DNA from: Chloroflexota bacterium
GTDB taxonomy: Bacteria; Chloroflexota; Anaerolineae; Promineifilales; Promineifilaceae
Assembly (NCBI GenBank): GCA_022616275.1
Contig: JAKEFB010000149.1
Span: forward strand, 1 to 54,688
DNA length: 54,688 nt
Direction of reading: 5' to 3'
The notes under the pieces were generated by a model that saw nothing but the letters and a program-made list of their open reading frames with translations, was not told the DNA's origin and ran no database searches. The position numbers and the translations under genes were made by a program. The first letter of the stretch is position 1. The number at the start of each line of letters is the position of its first letter. Below, piece after piece: positions 16,904-24,157 of the stretch.

Positions 16904-16929
16904 ATTGCCTTTAAGGCAATAGAGTTTTT
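16904..16929 (+). terminator. Terminator between convergent SHOCT-motif and kinase genes
   Basis: ATTGCCTT (16904-16911) and AAGGCAAT (16913-16920) form a short stem, followed on the plus strand by AGAGTTTTT. It contains the TAA stop of the kinase gene. The loop is very tight if fully paired. Confidence 0.5.
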
Positions 16930-18026
16930 AACCTGGCAATCAGAGCATCCGGGTCGTAAGGTTTTTGCAAAAAGGCTACGACGTTTTCTTCGTTGAGTTG
17001 TTGTCTGGCTTCTTCCCGGGCGTAGGTCGTGGCGACGATGATTTTTACACCGGGATTAATAGACCGTAACATGGCCGCAATTTCGCGGCCATTTTCTTTG
17101 GGGGCGCCTATGTCCAAGATAACGGCGTCAATTTCCCGGTGGTGGCGCCGGAACAGGTCTACAGCTTCCGCCTCAGTGCCGGCTGTTAGGACGCGCAATC
17201 CTACCAGTCCAAGCATGTCCTGCAGCCCTTCCCGCACGAGGGCTTCCCGGTCTATCACCAGAATCGTCCCGTTAATCTGCTGGTCAAAATAGGGGAGCGG
17301 CCGCTCAACCGGAAAAAAGACCCTGACGGTTGTACCGATATCTTTACCGCTCTTGATGGCGATGTGGCCTTTGTGGAGCCTGACAATTTCCAGTGTAGCC
17401 GAAAGGCCCAGCCCCCGGCCCTTGCCTTTCGTTGAAAAGTTAGCCTCAAAAATTTGCTGCAGCGTGGCCTGATCTATGCCACACCCCGGATCACTGACTT
17501 GCAAAAAAACGAAGCTCACCCCCGCGGCTGGTGTGCCATCCACCCACCAGCCTGCCAGCTCTCCCGGCCGTACCAGTCCACACCCTGTTCCTATGATCAC
17601 CAACCCCTGTTTGCCCTGCATCGCCTCTATGGCGTTCATCAGCAAATTCAAAATCAGGTGTTCCACCTGGTCATAGTACACTTTAATCGGGGGTAGGTCC
17701 GGCCGCAAATCCTGGTACAGCCGCACGCCGGCCGGCAGCACTGCTTCCAGCACCTGGACACTGTTCTGGATCAGTTGGTTTAAATCTACGCTTTCGCGCA
17801 CCCCCACCTCACCTCGGGCGTAAACCATCAGGTGGCGCATAAGCCCGGCCGCGTACTGGGTGGCCAGGTGTGCTCTCTGCACGTGGGCCAGCCAAGGGCT
17901 ATCGGCTGGTAGTTGGTTCAGAGCCAGCCCGGCCTGCAATAGGGCGCTGGTCAACAAGTTGTTGACATCGTGGGCAATAGCGCCAACTAATTTATAATTC
18001 CTTTCCAGTGAATCGTCAGTCATCAA
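16911..18026 (-). CDS. Hybrid histidine kinase with receiver domain, no sensor domain
   Basis: Protein of 371 residues. The H-box is KLVGAIAHDVNNLLTSALLQ, close to the AHDxNNLL type of cytoplasmic hybrid kinases. The N-box is LILNLLMNAIEAM, G1 is DPGCGID, and G2 is GKGRGLGLSATLEIV. A receiver domain follows from about residue 250: the acceptor Asp is in AVILDIGAPKENG, the Thr in IIVATT and the Lys in LQKPYD. No PAS, GAF or membrane segment precedes the H-box, so input must come from another protein. Its promoter region contains four perfect 11-bp repeats also found near the STAND genes, which suggests shared control with them. Confidence 0.9.
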   Translation of the reverse strand: MMTDDSLERNYKLVGAIAHDVNNLLTSALLQAGLALNQLPADSPWLAHVQRAHLATQYAAGLMRHLMVYARGEVGVRESVDLNQLIQNSVQVLEAVLPAGVRLYQDLRPDLPPIKVYYDQVEHLILNLLMNAIEAMQGKQGLVIIGTGCGLVRPGELAGWWVDGTPAAGVSFVFLQVSDPGCGIDQATLQQIFEANFSTKGKGRGLGLSATLEIVRLHKGHIAIKSGKDIGTTVRVFFPVERPLPYFDQQINGTILVIDREALVREGLQDMLGLVGLRVLTAGTEAEAVDLFRRHHREIDAVILDIGAPKENGREIAAMLRSINPGVKIIVATTYAREEARQQLNEENVVAFLQKPYDPDALIARLKTLLP

Positions 18027-18069
18027 TGGTTATTCTCCTATCTCCCTGCTGGCAATAGGTTCAAAAGTA

Positions 18070-18075
18070 ATATTA
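18070..18075 (-). promoter_or_regulatory. -10-like box for the hybrid kinase
   Basis: TAATAT on the minus strand, 44 bp before the kinase start. The -35 position at 17-bp spacing reads GCCACT and overlaps the last repeat of the 11-bp array, as expected for an activator-dependent promoter. Confidence 0.4.
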
Positions 18076-18096
18076 GCATGGGGACGGCCGGAAGTG

Positions 18097-18136
18097 GCTA
18101 TCAAACAGCTATCAAACAGCTATCAAACAGCTATCA
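18097..18136 (-). repeat. 11-bp direct-repeat array, four units (operator candidate)
   Basis: On the minus strand TGATAGC occurs four times at exactly 11-bp spacing (plus-strand GCTATCA at 18097, 18108, 18119, 18130). Three units are the perfect TGATAGCTGTT; the fourth ends CACT. It lies 70 bp upstream of the histidine-kinase start. The same heptamer and period recur at 21006-21067. Confidence 0.95.
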
Positions 18137-18177
18137 ATTCAGGAGAAAGGCGGGGGACGGTCTGGCTGCGACACCCC

Positions 18178-18278
18178 CTATTCAAGGGGAAGCTGCGCCA
18201 GCCAGCGTTCGGCATTGGCTGGCGCAGTCGGCGTAGCACCTGCTGCCAGTGGGTGCGGTCCGAAATTGCGTGATTCAC
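18178..18278 (-). pseudogene. Decayed 5' fragment of a TPR-gene paralogue
   Basis: Read from GTG at 18278 the fragment encodes VNHAISDRTHWQQVLRR, matching MNHVISEQTYWQQVLRR at the start of the intact TPR gene (19541). After a frameshift it continues APANAERWLAQLPLE and stops at 18178, matching the SQANAQYWLTLLE segment. DNA identity in the aligned part is roughly three quarters by eye. It lies between the intact TPR gene and the 11-bp array, so an older copy of the STAND/TPR module once stood upstream of the kinase. Confidence 0.8.
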
Positions 18279-18335
18279 GCTTCAGCTTAGGAACAGGAGG
18301 TGGTTAACCTGACCGGAGCCAGACTATTGAATTAG

Positions 18336-19541
18336 TTAGTCAGGAGGAAGTTGATCTAGCCGGCGGCGCATGGTAGTCAGCAGCTCGTCACAGTGGGCAC
18401 CATCATTAGCCGTTTCCAGCCGGGCTATTGCCTCCTGTAGCACCCGGCGAAAGATGGCCGTGTCACCTTTGGCTTCGTATAGGTCAGCCAGATTATCCAT
18501 TGAGTTCGCCCACTGATACGTGCTACCTGAAAACTCATAAATAGCCAATGCCTGTCTCAACATTTCCTCAGCCACCGCCCACTCCCCCAGTTTGGTGTAA
18601 ACCATTCCCAGGTTGTTATAAATGGCGGCCTGCCCTCCAGGTTCTTGAAGCTGAGAATTTAGACGCAGCGCCTCTTGCCAGGCTGCTTCGGCCGTCAGGT
18701 AATGGGTCTGTTTATAGGCAATTACTCCCGAACCAATCCGGAGAGTTACCAAAGTCTGTAAATCATTTAATTGCGTGGCTATACCTATAGCCTCGTGGAT
18801 AACATTGGTTGCCCTTTCCCATTCCTGCAACCAGATCAAATTATTTGCCATGTTTGTCAGCGCCTTGAGCATAAAGGGGTAGTTATTAACGTTCTTGAAA
18901 TAGAGGTGGGCTCGCTGGGCTGATGCTAAAGCCATTGGCCATTCTCGCATCTGAAAATAAATTATTGACAAACTTAGGTTAATTTGAGCTGTCATCAATT
19001 CATCATTTATTCTCTTGCTTACTCTCAGAGCCTCCTGACATAGGTTGATGGCCTGCGTCGCCTGCCCCTGGCTACCATACAAAGTGGCTAGCTTGGACAA
19101 AGTATTGGAGTAACGAGACAGGTTACCCTGTTCTAAATAATTAGCTATACTGGTTCGAAACGCATCTGCAGCTCCCTTGAAATCTCCTTTTTGAACCAAG
19201 AGGTCACCGGTTAAGTCAATCAAACGGGCCTCTTCAGAGGTATATCCCAGCTTCTGGCTAACCGTCAGGGCCTTTTGCAAATAAACCAGCCAGCGGTCCC
19301 AGTCGCCGGCGTTGTAAGCTGACATGTAGAGCACATCAAGCAAGCGATAAAGCAGGTTAAAAGCGGTTTCATCTTGCAGCAAAATTTCTACTGCACGTAG
19401 CAGGCTGTCATAGTGGGCAACGATCAACGCGGCCGGATCAGTAGTATCTTCTAGTAATGTCAGCCAATATTGAGCGTTGGCCTGGCTCTGCCGGCGTAGT
19501 ACCTGTTGCCAGTAAGTCTGTTCAGAAATCACGTGGTTCAT
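18336..19541 (-). CDS. Tetratricopeptide-repeat protein (C-terminal half of a split STAND module)
   Basis: Protein of 401 residues made of helical tetratricopeptide repeats, with recognisable units such as AIYNNLGMVYTKLGEWAVAEEML, LSRYSNTLSKLATLYGSQGQ and WANSMDNLADLYEAKGDT (written across separate repeats). No catalytic motif, signal peptide or membrane segment is seen. The start at 19541 is chosen because its ATG overlaps the NB-ARC stop by 4 bp (ATGA); a longer in-frame extension to 19658 would overlap the upstream gene by 120 bp. In most STAND proteins NB-ARC and TPR are on one chain; here they are two coupled genes. A decayed copy of its 5' end lies downstream. Confidence 0.88.
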   Translation of the reverse strand: MNHVISEQTYWQQVLRRQSQANAQYWLTLLEDTTDPAALIVAHYDSLLRAVEILLQDETAFNLLYRLLDVLYMSAYNAGDWDRWLVYLQKALTVSQKLGYTSEEARLIDLTGDLLVQKGDFKGAADAFRTSIANYLEQGNLSRYSNTLSKLATLYGSQGQATQAINLCQEALRVSKRINDELMTAQINLSLSIIYFQMREWPMALASAQRAHLYFKNVNNYPFMLKALTNMANNLIWLQEWERATNVIHEAIGIATQLNDLQTLVTLRIGSGVIAYKQTHYLTAEAAWQEALRLNSQLQEPGGQAAIYNNLGMVYTKLGEWAVAEEMLRQALAIYEFSGSTYQWANSMDNLADLYEAKGDTAIFRRVLQEAIARLETANDGAHCDELLTTMRRRLDQLPPD

Positions 19542-20959
19542 TCTGGAGCAAACATCCTCAGTAAAAACACTTCTGTCAGCCGGTGCAGGCGATAGCGCCG
19601 TTCCATTAGTGTACCGCCCAAGTCTACCAGCGATAGCAGAATTAATTCCTCGAGGCACTCCTGTAACGTGGTCTCAGGCAACCTAGTAATAGCCACCAAA
19701 TGTTCAAGCGTAAAGCCACTTTCGCCGGCCTGGGTCAGCGCCAGGAGCGTTTCTTTGCTTTTGTCTCCCAGCGTTTCCCAGATTTCGCGGTAAATATAGT
19801 CAAACAGCCCTTCCTGGTCGGCCGCCCGGCTGCCGGCAAAGCGGGCCAGCACCTGGGGCAGAGAGTGAAAACGCAACTGGCCAATAGTCAGCTTCAAGGC
19901 TAATGGATTGCCGCCAACGGTGTCGTAAATCTGCTGGAGATCGGCATCGCCGGCCATCTCCAGTTCCCGAAAACCAGCTCGTTTGGCCTCCAGCCGGATT
20001 AACTCAAAAGCGGCAGCCGGCGATAGTTCCCGCAGTGACAGGGAATACACGTCCGGCTCGTCCAGCAGCCGGCGGCGCGACGTCAGTAAGAATTTGCTGG
20101 GGTCCTGCCACTGCCGCAACTCCGGCAGCAGGCTGTGGTAATCGGCCGCCGTCTCCAGGTTGTCAATGACCACCAGGCAGGCGTTTTCCCGTAAATATTG
20201 TTTGACTTGCCGCTGGCGCCCCAACTGGGAGCTGCCACCGGCCGGTAAATCAAACTGGATCACCAGCTCGTCCAGGAGCATGGGGAAGGTCAGCGCTGGC
20301 CGGCCGCTCTCCACCTGCAAGCGGCCCATGGCCGAGAGGTGGGTCTGCTTGGCCGTTACCCAGGCCACGTCGTCAAAACGGCGGGTGTGCAGCAGGTCGC
20401 GCACCGTTTGGTCAGCCAGCGCCGTCTTGCCGATGCCGCCAATCCCATCAATGGCGGCAAAAAAGCTGCCTGTCTCATCTACCAGCCGTTCCAGCAGCAC
20501 CGCCCGTGCTTCTTCTACCCCGACCAGGCGGGTGTAGGACGGCACCGCCAACCTGGTCGCCATCCGCTCCTGCCAGGTGGCACTGGCCTCAGCCTCCAGG
20601 GCCAGCAAAATCTCCGTCAACTGGGCCACGGCCTGCCGTTGGCGGTAATGGAGGGTTGGTTCGGCAATATTCAGGCTGTTGGCGATGGCCATGACGCTAC
20701 GCCGCTGCTCAAAGCGCTCTCGCAGCAGGTCGTGCGCTTCTGGGCCGGTGTCTTGCAGGACGGCCAGGGCCCGGTTGAGCACCGCCCGGTTGCGGGCCGC
20801 CGGTCCAGCCCCGGCCAGCGTCTCGTAATTTTCCGCCTCGCGGGCCACTTGCAGGGTCAGGCGTAGGTGGGCCAGTGGCCAGGCGGCCGGTTCGCCGCCG
20901 TGCCACAGCCGCAGCGCCTCCAACACTTCGTCCGGGCTTATTGCCTGTATCGTCGCCAT
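19538..20959 (-). CDS. NB-ARC (STAND) ATPase with N-terminal HTH
   Basis: Signal-transducing ATPase of 473 residues. Residues about 75-115 (LLRERFEQRRSVMAIANSL ... LHYRQRQAV) look like a sigma-region-4-type helix-turn-helix. The NB-ARC core has the P-loop GIGGIGKTALA, Walker B ACLVVIDNLE, the arginine-bearing LLTSRRR and the GLPL-like GGNPLALKL. A winged-helix segment closes the protein (LEHLVAITRLPETTLQECL). The sensor repeats expected at the C-terminus are supplied by the coupled TPR gene. There is no Shine-Dalgarno; TATAGT lies 6 bp before the ATG, so the mRNA may be leaderless. Six 11-bp repeats lie just upstream, where a -35 would be assisted. Role: probably ligand-dependent switch or transcription regulator; ligand unknown. 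Confidence 0.88.
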   Translation of the reverse strand: MATIQAISPDEVLEALRLWHGGEPAAWPLAHLRLTLQVAREAENYETLAGAGPAARNRAVLNRALAVLQDTGPEAHDLLRERFEQRRSVMAIANSLNIAEPTLHYRQRQAVAQLTEILLALEAEASATWQERMATRLAVPSYTRLVGVEEARAVLLERLVDETGSFFAAIDGIGGIGKTALADQTVRDLLHTRRFDDVAWVTAKQTHLSAMGRLQVESGRPALTFPMLLDELVIQFDLPAGGSSQLGRQRQVKQYLRENACLVVIDNLETAADYHSLLPELRQWQDPSKFLLTSRRRLLDEPDVYSLSLRELSPAAAFELIRLEAKRAGFRELEMAGDADLQQIYDTVGGNPLALKLTIGQLRFHSLPQVLARFAGSRAADQEGLFDYIYREIWETLGDKSKETLLALTQAGESGFTLEHLVAITRLPETTLQECLEELILLSLVDLGGTLMERRYRLHRLTEVFLLRMFAPE

Positions 20960-20965
20960 ATTCAG

Positions 20966-20971
20966 ACTATA
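20966..20971 (-). promoter_or_regulatory. -10 box for the NB-ARC gene, probably leaderless
   Basis: TATAGT on the minus strand, 6 bp before the ATG at 20959. The -35 position at 17-bp spacing reads ACTCAC, a poor match, and the 11-bp repeat array begins about 11 bp further upstream. This is the layout of an activator-dependent promoter. Confidence 0.5.
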
Positions 20972-21005
20972 CCCCTACCAGACAGAGTGTGAGTGACTGC
21001 CAAAA

Positions 21006-21071
21006 TGATAGCTGATTGATAGCTAATTGATAGGACTTTGATAGCACCTTTATAGATCGTTGATAGCTGTT
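21006..21071 (+). repeat. 11-bp direct-repeat array, six units (operator candidate)
   Basis: Heptamers start at 21006, 21017, 21028, 21039, 21050 and 21061, exactly 11 bp apart: TGATAGC, TGATAGC, TGATAGG, TGATAGC, TTATAGA, TGATAGC. The 4-bp spacers differ (TGAT, TAAT, ACTT, ACCT, TCGT, TGTT) but all end in T. Conserved heptamers with drifting spacers point to selection on protein contacts, one per helical turn. The array lies between the divergent NB-ARC gene and secreted-peptide gene. Confidence 0.95.
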
Positions 21072-21236
21072 TTCTGTTACCCTCCTCGTTACGTGCGCAC
21101 CTTAACACAGATTTTTACAAATTACAAAAAGTGAGCCTGGTAGATGTTTCATGAGAGGCCAACGCCATTCCAGTCGCTGGCCGGGGCCCCCGTTTACGCT
21201 GGCTCTCCATTCACTTACGGGAAAGGAGAACCTACC

Positions 21237-21452
21237 ATGTCTACCAGATCAAAGTTCGTGTACCTGCTGTTGGTTCTGGTTATTGCCTTTAGCAGCCTGG
21301 CCACCGCCGCCTTTGCGGCCGTTCATGTAGATATATCATTTGAATTTGGTGTGCTGAAAGCAACTAGCCTTAAATTGAGTGGCTCAGTCTGGCAACCAGG
21401 TGAGGCAATTGCCGGGGATTGCCAGGCTGGGCAAGTAACACCTTGCCCTTGA
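21237..21452 (+). CDS. Small secreted protein, function unknown
   Basis: Predicted 71-residue preprotein. Residues 1-28 form a clear signal peptide: a basic start (MSTRSK), the hydrophobic core FVYLLLVLVIAFSSLATAAF and an AFA-A cleavage site. The mature part is only about 43 residues, begins AVHVDISFEFG and ends with two cysteines (GDCQAGQVTPCP). No known domain is recognised. The ATG at 21237 has AAGGAG upstream, and is preferred to the open extension back to 21144. The next gene starts 22 bp after its stop. It lies downstream of the 11-bp repeat array. Confidence 0.7.
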   Translation: MSTRSKFVYLLLVLVIAFSSLATAAFAAVHVDISFEFGVLKATSLKLSGSVWQPGEAIAGDCQAGQVTPCP

Positions 21453-21473
21453 ACAGTCAAAAAAGGACAAACT

Positions 21474-21935
21474 ATGCCACAAAAACAGTCGAAGACCGCA
21501 CGCACACCCAGCTACATATTCATTAGTGATGGCTTTGACGAACTTGAGGTGGTGTATTTCTTGAGCAAGTTCCGGCGTGCCGGGCTGCGCATCAAAAGCG
21601 TCAGCCTCTTCGACAGGCTCGTCACCAGTTGCCAGGGCGTGGGGCTGAAAGCCGACCTGGCCCTGGCCGAGGTTCCGCTCGGCCAGGCCGACGAATGCCT
21701 GCTCATCCTGCCCACCGGCGGCCGGAATGGCGAGGCTCTACGGCGGGACGCCCGGATTAAAGCGCTGCTGCAAGCCCTGGGCGGCAAAAGAGTCAGGATT
21801 GCCCTGACCGACGGCCGCAGCAACCTGGCTTCGGACATTGACGCCCTGCTGGCGCTGCCTACCTACCGGCCGGAAAACGGCCAGGAATTAGGCGCCTTCG
21901 TCGAGTCATTAGCCGATCAACTAGCTTTTACCTAG
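21474..21935 (+). CDS. DJ-1/PfpI-like protein lacking the nucleophile Cys
   Basis: Protein of 153 residues with the DJ-1/PfpI (class I glutamine amidotransferase-like) fold signature: YIFISDGFDELEVVYFLSKF followed by RRAGLRIKSVSL, then LLILPTGGRNGEALRRD. The family's nucleophile elbow (A-I-C-x-G/A) would fall in VRIALTDGRSNL, where no Cys is present. It is therefore unlikely to be a protease, chaperone or deglycase of the usual kind. It follows the secreted-peptide gene by 22 bp and may share its transcript. A hairpin terminator follows. Confidence 0.7.
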   Translation: MPQKQSKTARTPSYIFISDGFDELEVVYFLSKFRRAGLRIKSVSLFDRLVTSCQGVGLKADLALAEVPLGQADECLLILPTGGRNGEALRRDARIKALLQALGGKRVRIALTDGRSNLASDIDALLALPTYRPENGQELGAFVESLADQLAFT

Positions 21936-21994
21936 CGCCAGTTTGGGATGACTACAAGCGGTTAGCACATCTCTGGTGGAGGACCACTTCCTAC

Positions 21995-22039
21995 GTAAAA
22001 CGCGAGGCTCCCCTTGGCGCAACCAGCCTCGCGTTTTAC
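21995..22039. terminator. Bidirectional terminator between DJ-1-like gene and folA
   Basis: Perfect 15-bp arms GTAAAACGCGAGGCT (21995-22009) and AGCCTCGCGTTTTAC (22025-22039) with a 15-nt loop. T-runs occur at the end of each arm in both directions. The folA stop codon (22038-22036) lies in the right arm. Confidence 0.8.
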
Positions 22040-22548
22040 ATTTTCCAGGCGGCGCGCCGCTCGTACGTGACAAAAGTATAGGTATAGGGGTTTTTCTCGT
22101 CTGGCGGGTGCGCCTCGCGGGCGACTTCCTGCCATTGGCCGGCGTCGAAGGCCGGGAAGCAGGTATCGCCCTCGAAGACGGCGTCAATAAACGTCAGGTA
22201 GAGGCGGTCGGCCCTGGCCAGCAGCGCTTCGTAGAGGACAGCTCCCCCACCAACCATCACCTCGCCGTCCGCCCCACTATAAGCCGCGGCCGTGGCCAGC
22301 GCTTCATCTACCGAGTGGACGACAAGGCAACCCTCGGCCTGGTACTCTCTGTCCCGGGTGACGACGATATTGGTCCGGCCGGGCAGCGGCCGGCCAATAG
22401 ATTCGTACGTCTTCCGCCCCAGGATCAGGGGTTTACCCATCGTCAATGCCTTAAAGCGCTTCGAATCAGCCGGCAGCCGCCAGGGAATCTGGTTGTCCCG
22501 CCCAATGACCCGATTCACATCCATCGCCGCAATCAGCGCCAGCCGCAC
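22036..22548 (-). CDS. folA: Dihydrofolate reductase
   Basis: DHFR, which reduces dihydrofolate to tetrahydrofolate with NADPH; 170 residues, normal length. It starts MRLALIAAMDVNRVIGRDNQ, followed by IPWRLPAD (substrate loop), then GRKTYESIGRPLPGR (NADPH site) and VMVGGGAVLYEALL, the second Gly-rich cofactor motif. The end reads YTYTFVTYERR. It follows thyA on the same strand with a 102-bp gap holding two micro-repeats. ThyA makes dihydrofolate, which this enzyme recycles. Confidence 0.96.
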   Translation of the reverse strand: MRLALIAAMDVNRVIGRDNQIPWRLPADSKRFKALTMGKPLILGRKTYESIGRPLPGRTNIVVTRDREYQAEGCLVVHSVDEALATAAAYSGADGEVMVGGGAVLYEALLARADRLYLTFIDAVFEGDTCFPAFDAGQWQEVAREAHPPDEKNPYTYTFVTYERRAAWKM

Positions 22549-22582
22549 AAATCCTCCCGCGCCTTCACACCACCCTCCCTAC

Positions 22583-22647
22583 CCAATCTCTAATCTCCAA
22601 TCTCCAATCTTTCCAACCATCTAATTACCCAATTACTGAATTACCCC
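22583..22647. repeat. Two adjacent micro-repeats between thyA and folA
   Basis: A 7-bp array (CCAATCT, CTAATCT, CCAATCT, CCAATCT; 22583-22610) is followed 10 bp later by an 8-bp array (CTAATTAC, CCAATTAC, TGAATTAC; 22621-22644). Each belongs to a different family seen elsewhere in the window. Confidence 0.85.
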
Positions 22648-22650
22648 TCC

Positions 22651-23445
22651 CTACACCGCCACCGGCGCAGGAATCCTGGGATGGCACTGGTAATTCACTA
22701 ACTCAAAATCCTCATAGCGAAACTCAAACAGCGACCGAACGGCCGGGTTCAGCCTCATCTGCGGTAAAGGATACGGCTGGCGCGACAGTTGCAGCCTGGC
22801 CTGATCCAGGTGGTTCAAGTACAGGTGGGCGTCCCCCAGGGTGTGAATAAACTCTCCAGGTTCATAGCCCGTCACCTGGGCAACCATCATCGTTAGCAGC
22901 GCGTAGGAGGCAATGTTAAACGGCACGCCCAGGAAGATGTCGGCGCTGCGCTGGTAAAGCTGGCACGAGAGCCGGCGGCCGGCTACGTAAAACTGGAACA
23001 AACAATGGCAAGGAGGCAAAGCCATCCTGTCCAGGTCGGCCACGTTCCAGGCGCTCACCACCAGGCGACGAGAATGAGGGTTGGCGCGCAACTGCTCCAC
23101 CAGCCGGGCGATCTGGTCCACTGCGCTCCCGTCCGGCCGGGGCCAGGACCGCCATTGGTAACCATAAACCGGGCCTAAATCCCCCCTTTCGTCAGCCCAG
23201 TCGTCCCAAATCGTCACCCCGTTCTGATTCAAATAAGCAACGTTGGTATCCCCCTGTAAAAACCATAACAACTCGTGAATGATAGAGCGTAAGTGCAGCT
23301 TTTTTGTCGTCAGAACCGGAAACCGTTCGGCCAGGTCAAAGCGCATCTGGTAACCAAACACGCTCAACGTCCCTACCCCGGTCCGATCTTCTTTGCCCGC
23401 CCCCCTTTCCATGACGTGGCGCATGAGATCCAGGTATTGTTTCAT
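22651..23445 (-). CDS. thyA: Thymidylate synthase
   Basis: ThyA, 264 residues as in E. coli. It converts dUMP to dTMP using methylenetetrahydrofolate. The start is [20 protein letters not shown], followed by RTGVGTLS with the dUMP phosphate-binding Arg, and the catalytic Cys lies in [13 protein letters not shown]. The [16 protein letters not shown] and [15 protein letters not shown] blocks are intact. There is no Shine-Dalgarno; TATACT lies 7 bp before the ATG, suggesting a leaderless mRNA. It is transcribed with folA and diverges from sufE. Confidence 0.98.
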   Translation of the reverse strand: MKQYLDLMRHVMERGAGKEDRTGVGTLSVFGYQMRFDLAERFPVLTTKKLHLRSIIHELLWFLQGDTNVAYLNQNGVTIWDDWADERGDLGPVYGYQWRSWPRPDGSAVDQIARLVEQLRANPHSRRLVVSAWNVADLDRMALPPCHCLFQFYVAGRRLSCQLYQRSADIFLGVPFNIASYALLTMMVAQVTGYEPGEFIHTLGDAHLYLNHLDQARLQLSRQPYPLPQMRLNPAVRSLFEFRYEDFELVNYQCHPRIPAPVAV

Positions 23446-23452
23446 GCGCCCA

Positions 23453-23458
23453 AGTATA
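23453..23458 (-). promoter_or_regulatory. -10 box for thyA, probably leaderless
   Basis: TATACT on the minus strand, 7 bp before the thyA ATG. The -35 position at 17-bp spacing reads TTCCAA, a weak match. Confidence 0.5.
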
Positions 23459-23538
23459 CCAGCGTTAACGAATGGTTGGAATAGTAGAAAGTCGGTCGGG
23501 GGTATGGTAGGATTAGGAGCCGAGGTAAAGCAGAGACT

Positions 23539-23976
23539 ATGAGTGAATTACCAGATCGCCTACAAGAGATCGTCGAGGAGTTCAACGAAGTGACCGGGCC
23601 GGAGAAGCTGGAATATCTGCTGTCCTTTTCCGAGGAGTTGCCGCCCCTGCCAGAGTGGCTGCAGGAGCGGCGAGACAACATGGAACCGGTCCCCGAGTGC
23701 ATGACCCCGGTCTTTATTTACGCCGAACGCGACGACGGCCGGTTAAACTTTTACTTTGACGTGCCGCCCGAATCTCCCACGGTGCGCGGCTACGCCGCCA
23801 TCCTCCAGGAAGGGGTGCGTGACGTTACTCCGGAGCAGGTCCTACGCATCCCGGACGACTTTTACTATCGCATGGGCTTGAACCAGGTCCTGAGCAGCCA
23901 GCGTATCAACGGCATGATGGCCATCCTGGCCCATATGAAGCGCCTGGCAACCCACCACCTGGCCGGCCCAGTGTAG
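23539..23976 (+). CDS. sufE: SufE-type sulfur acceptor
   Basis: Protein of 145 residues matching SufE, which takes persulfide sulfur from a cysteine desulfurase and passes it to Fe-S cluster assembly. It begins [20 protein letters not shown]. The active Cys lies in [14 protein letters not shown], the position of V-x-x-C-Q-S in SufE. Later segments ([28 protein letters not shown]) also fit. No other suf gene is in the window, so it acts with a desulfurase encoded elsewhere. It diverges from thyA with a 93-bp gap. Confidence 0.88.
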   Translation: MSELPDRLQEIVEEFNEVTGPEKLEYLLSFSEELPPLPEWLQERRDNMEPVPECMTPVFIYAERDDGRLNFYFDVPPESPTVRGYAAILQEGVRDVTPEQVLRIPDDFYYRMGLNQVLSSQRINGMMAILAHMKRLATHHLAGPV

Positions 23977-24016
23977 GGCGCTTAGAGGATGCCGCCAGTT
24001 TGACCCCAGGCCCCTT

Positions 24017-24045
24017 TTGACAGCCTCTTCCCTTTCATCTAAAAT
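24017..24045 (+). promoter_or_regulatory. Sigma-70-type promoter of the second EF-G gene
   Basis: TTGACA (24017-24022), 17-bp spacer, TAAAAT (24040-24045). It lies 112 bp before the ATG at 24158, leaving a leader of about 105 nt with a weak CACGC/GCGTG pairing. Confidence 0.8.
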
Positions 24046-24157
24046 CCTGCCCGCCACCTGGCACGCTACCCGAGGCACTACCTGGCGTGTTTTCCATCTG
24101 GATGCCGGCAATTGCAATCATAACCACCAATCCAAAATCGTGAAGAGGTTTTCCTAA

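Noticed and set aside
18097-21071. The 11-bp arrays as a CRISPR or a replication origin
   Set aside because: Units are far too short for CRISPR, no cas genes are present, and there is no AT-rich region, DnaA-box cluster or replication gene nearby.
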